From: an uncultured Ruminococcus sp.
Lineage (GTDB): Bacteria; Bacillota; Clostridia; Oscillospirales; Acutalibacteraceae
Assembly (NCBI GenBank): GCA_902794395.1
Contig: CADBHB010000002.1
Span: 1-64,000 of the forward strand
Length of the DNA stretch: 64,000 bases
Direction of reading: 5' to 3'
Shown here: positions 62,389 through 64,000 of the stretch, one piece after another
Numbering within the stretch: the first letter of the stretch is position 1
Layout: each line of letters opens with the position of its first letter
Translations under genes and position numbers: made by a program
The notes under the pieces: model-generated
The model's database searches: none
Told to the model about the DNA's origin: nothing
Seen by the model: only the letters and a program-made list of their open reading frames with translations

Positions 62389-62461
62389 TGGAGATAAGGG
62401 GAATCGAACCCCTGACCTCTTGAATGCGAACCAAGCGCTCTACCATCTGAGCTATACCCCC
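62386..62461 (-). tRNA. tRNA-Ala(CGC)
   Basis: Minus strand: acceptor GGGGGTA/TATCTCC with two G-U pairs, D-arm GCTCAGATGGTAGAGC, anticodon loop TTCGCAT with CGC, T-loop GTTCGATTC, encoded CCA. Confidence 0.93.
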
Positions 62462-62544
62462 ACGTAGGTATGAAATTACCGTAGAATATAATATACCATA
62501 ACGGGAGGTTTATAATTCCTAAAACGAAATTTAGGAAAAATATT

Positions 62545-62898
62545 TTAGTTGAGTCCCAGCGAGATGGAGATGGCGTTATTGATCGCGGTCATTGATCGTT
62601 CGTCTACCGTGCCCATTTTTTCGCGCAGGCGGCGCTTGTCGATGGTGCGCATCTGTTCAAGCAGCACCACGCTGTCCTTTGACAGTCCGGCGGTGTGCGC
62701 GTAAAGAGGGATGTGAGTGGGCAGCTTGGCTTTGGACTGCTGGCTGGTTATGGCGGCGGCTATGACCGTGGGGCTGAATCGGTTGCCGACGTTATTTTGC
62801 ACGATAAGTACAGGCCGCACGCCTCCCTGCTCCGAACCCACCACGGGGCTCAAGTCCGCATAATAAATGTCTCCGCGTTTTATATTCAAGGCTTTCAC
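62545..62898 (-). CDS. ndoA: MazF/NdoA-type endoribonuclease toxin
   Basis: 117 residues. [29 protein letters not shown] and the later [12 protein letters not shown] are conserved in the EndoA/MazF family, which cuts mRNA at short sequences. No antitoxin gene (ndoAI/mazE type) is next to it: upstream is a small lipoprotein gene. In Bacillus the order is acpS - ydcC - alr - ndoAI - ndoA; here alr and ndoAI appear to be missing from this point. It may be unbalanced by a remote antitoxin or be weak. Confidence 0.9.
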   Translation of the reverse strand: MKALNIKRGDIYYADLSPVVGSEQGGVRPVLIVQNNVGNRFSPTVIAAAITSQQSKAKLPTHIPLYAHTAGLSKDSVVLLEQMRTIDKRRLREKMGTVDERSMTAINNAISISLGLN

Positions 62899-62985
62899 GC
62901 TCCAAAAATGTTCTGTCTGTATTCTTGCCCGCTTTCGGGCTTTTATTCTATACTACATATTATTTTTGAAACGCGCGGAGGTGAA

Positions 62986-63498
62986 CTATTCGCCGAGCGG
63001 CGCGGCATGGCAAAACGTGAGCGTACAGCCGAGGTCGGGTGCTAAGAGCGTTTTCGGATAACCCGCGCTGTCGCAGGTGAGTACGCAGTCGATGCCGCCG
63101 ACGCGCAGGAGCAGCTCGTTTTTGCCGCTGCCCTGACGGTAATCGCCCGCGGCGACGGCTCTGAAAACGCCTCGCAGCAAAGCGGGCAGGCTGTCGGGCG
63201 GCAGACACGCCTCGTCGGCGGAGGCGGAAAAGCCCTTGCAGCCGAATGTGAGCGAGCTGTCCCTGTAGGAAAACCTCGCGTCGCACAGCGACGGCGGGCG
63301 GCTGAATGTGACAGAGCATAGCCCCCGGCGGCTGCCCGAAAGCTCCCCTTCGAGCTCAAGTCCGCGGTATTCCCCTTGAAAGGACGCGGTGAAGTCGGTA
63401 ACGGGCGCCGCTTTCGCACCATGTCTGCCGCAGCCGCAGCACAGCACAGTGACCACGGAAAAAAAGACACATAACAGCTTCAAAACCTTGGCGACCAT
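62986..63498 (-). CDS. Small lipoprotein of unknown function
   Basis: 170 residues. A signal peptide ends in a cysteine cluster (VLCCGCG), so it is probably lipid-anchored. The body has alternating beta-strand patterns, which would fit a LolA/YdcC-like lipoprotein, and it lies between nnrD and the MazF gene where Bacillus has ydcC. The function is unknown and sequence match to YdcC was not testable here. Confidence 0.6.
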   Translation of the reverse strand: MVAKVLKLLCVFFSVVTVLCCGCGRHGAKAAPVTDFTASFQGEYRGLELEGELSGSRRGLCSVTFSRPPSLCDARFSYRDSSLTFGCKGFSASADEACLPPDSLPALLRGVFRAVAAGDYRQGSGKNELLLRVGGIDCVLTCDSAGYPKTLLAPDLGCTLTFCHAAPLGE

Positions 63499-63591
63499 AG
63501 AGCACCTCCTTGTTTTGTTCTATTATATGTCTGAAAGCACTGAAAAATCACCCGCGACGCATATGACGTTTTCCTCTATAGCTGCATTTTC

Positions 63592-63625
63592 CAAAGGCGG
63601 GCCGATGCAACGTTCCGTTGCCCGC
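63592..63625. other. Hairpin upstream of the lipoprotein gene
   Basis: GGCGGGC ... GCAACG-TTC-CGTTGC-CCGCC forms a stable stem. There is no T-run. It may be a processing or translation structure; no function is assigned. Confidence 0.35.
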
Positions 63626-63710
63626 CGTTGATGGAGCTTTATGTAAACGCTAAGTCATCCAAAGGCGGAGAAAGCGCCCACCGGCGCTCGTTCATGACAT
63701 GCTAAAGCAA

Positions 63711-63742
63711 TTCCCGCCCGACTCCTAAAAGTCAGGCGGGAA
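63711..63742 (-). terminator. Hairpin after nnrD
   Basis: TTCCCGCC (63711-63718) pairs with GGCGGGAA (63735-63742), with an inner GACT/AGTC pair. The T-run on the minus strand is weak. Confidence 0.5.
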
Positions 63743-63749
63743 ATCATTT

Positions 63750-64000
63750 TTATACACATTCCCGAAACGCGTTCGGTAATTCATCGATGATGTCGCTCGG
63801 CAGCATGGAGATTTTCCCCAGCCGTTTGGCGGCGAGGTCGCCTGCCAGTCCGTGGAGATACACCGCGGCGGCGGCGCAGTTGAAGGGAGCCTTGCCCTGT
63901 GCGAGGAGGGCGGCGCAAATGCCGGCGAGCACGTCGCCGCTGCCGCCTGTTGCCATGCCGCTGTTGCCCGTGGTGTTGAGCAGGGCGCGTCCGCTTGGAG
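63750..64000 (-). CDS. nnrD: ADP-dependent NAD(P)H-hydrate dehydratase, C-terminal part
   Basis: Partial: the frame runs off the window end. The visible 83 residues include NTTGNSGMATGGSGDVLAG, the ATP/ADP-binding signature of the YjeF C-terminal (NnrD) domain that repairs hydrated NAD(P)H. The coding continues beyond the internal Met at 63956. In many Firmicutes this gene stands near alr and ndoA, which fits the MazF-type gene here. Confidence 0.88.
   Translation of the reverse strand, partial: PSGRALLNTTGNSGMATGGSGDVLAGICAALLAQGKAPFNCAAAAVYLHGLAGDLAAKRLGKISMLPSDIIDELPNAFRECV

Overview
The window looks like the chromosome of a strictly anaerobic, low-oxygen-tolerance Firmicute of the Clostridia, most like the Ruminococcus/Oscillospiraceae group. 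The grounds are the gene families (Hnd-type [FeFe]-hydrogenase, NuoEF-type flavoprotein complexes, flavodiiron protein, Rex, glnA followed by an ANTAR antiterminator), the many AGGAGG ribosome binding sites, consensus sigma-A promoters with 17-bp spacers, and intrinsic terminators. No rRNA, CRISPR array, intact insertion sequence or prophage is visible. Most of the window has moderate to high GC; the first 1.8 kb is clearly AT-richer and looks acquired. Genus placement is an inference.

Layout. 1-2 kb: AT-rich island with one GT-C-like membrane protein. 2-10 kb: housekeeping genes (RlmD, MurC, HtrA, DEDDh exonuclease, TypA). 10-14 kb: acn-icd-rex operon with a Rex-box-like operator on its own promoter. 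14-19 kb: orphan HprK-like protein, an NhaC antiporter fused to a DnaJ-type zinc-finger region, TraX-like protein, deoxyribosyltransferase-like protein, tRNA-Cys and SprT. 19-23.4 kb: FtsE-FtsX-M23 hydrolase cell-division module and a PucR-type regulator. 23.7-32.1 kb: a ten-gene hydrogen block, with an HndABCD hydrogenase operon plus a putative sensory cassette (two DRTGG proteins, two stand-alone GHKL ATPases, a HydS-like protein, a PHP protein). 32.3-39.3 kb: a five-gene operon (DUF1846, SNF2 helicase, Ca/Na exchanger, transglutaminase-like protein, lipoprotein). 39.4-40.1 kb: three tRNA genes. 40.2-44.6 kb: a three-subunit Stn/Nfn-like transhydrogenase. 44.7-48.9 kb: a nitrogen block (gdhA, a candidate 6S-like RNA, glnA, nitR-like ANTAR gene) with attenuator-like leaders. 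49-52 kb: YwaF-like, YegP and purine permease. 52-56.3 kb: thioredoxin system, OhrR-like regulator, glutathione peroxidase and flavodiiron protein. 56.4-59 kb: glycerol kinase and monoglyceride-lipase-like hydrolase. 59-61.2 kb: Wzm/Wzt polysaccharide exporter. 61.3-64 kb: cyclophilin, tRNA-Ala with odd repeats, MazF-type toxin, a small lipoprotein and the end of nnrD.

How it fits together. Redox balance is the main theme. Reduced ferredoxin, NADH and NADPH would be linked by the Hnd hydrogenase, the Stn-like complex, NADP-isocitrate dehydrogenase and glutamate dehydrogenase. Rex (an NADH/NAD+ sensor) probably controls its own acn-icd operon and the flavodiiron oxygen reductase, because matching palindromes overlap both -10 elements. 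Nitrogen assimilation seems to be controlled by RNA attenuation: gdhA and glnA each start with a terminator-like hairpin a few bases after a strong promoter, and the gene after glnA encodes an ANTAR protein.

The strongest candidates for undescribed biology are the hydrogen-sensing cassette, the NhaC-zinc-finger fusion with its structured leader, and a repeated element behind tRNA-Arg and tRNA-Ala in which the tRNA 3' end is continued by a palindrome and then by an inverted, decayed copy of the tRNA T-arm.
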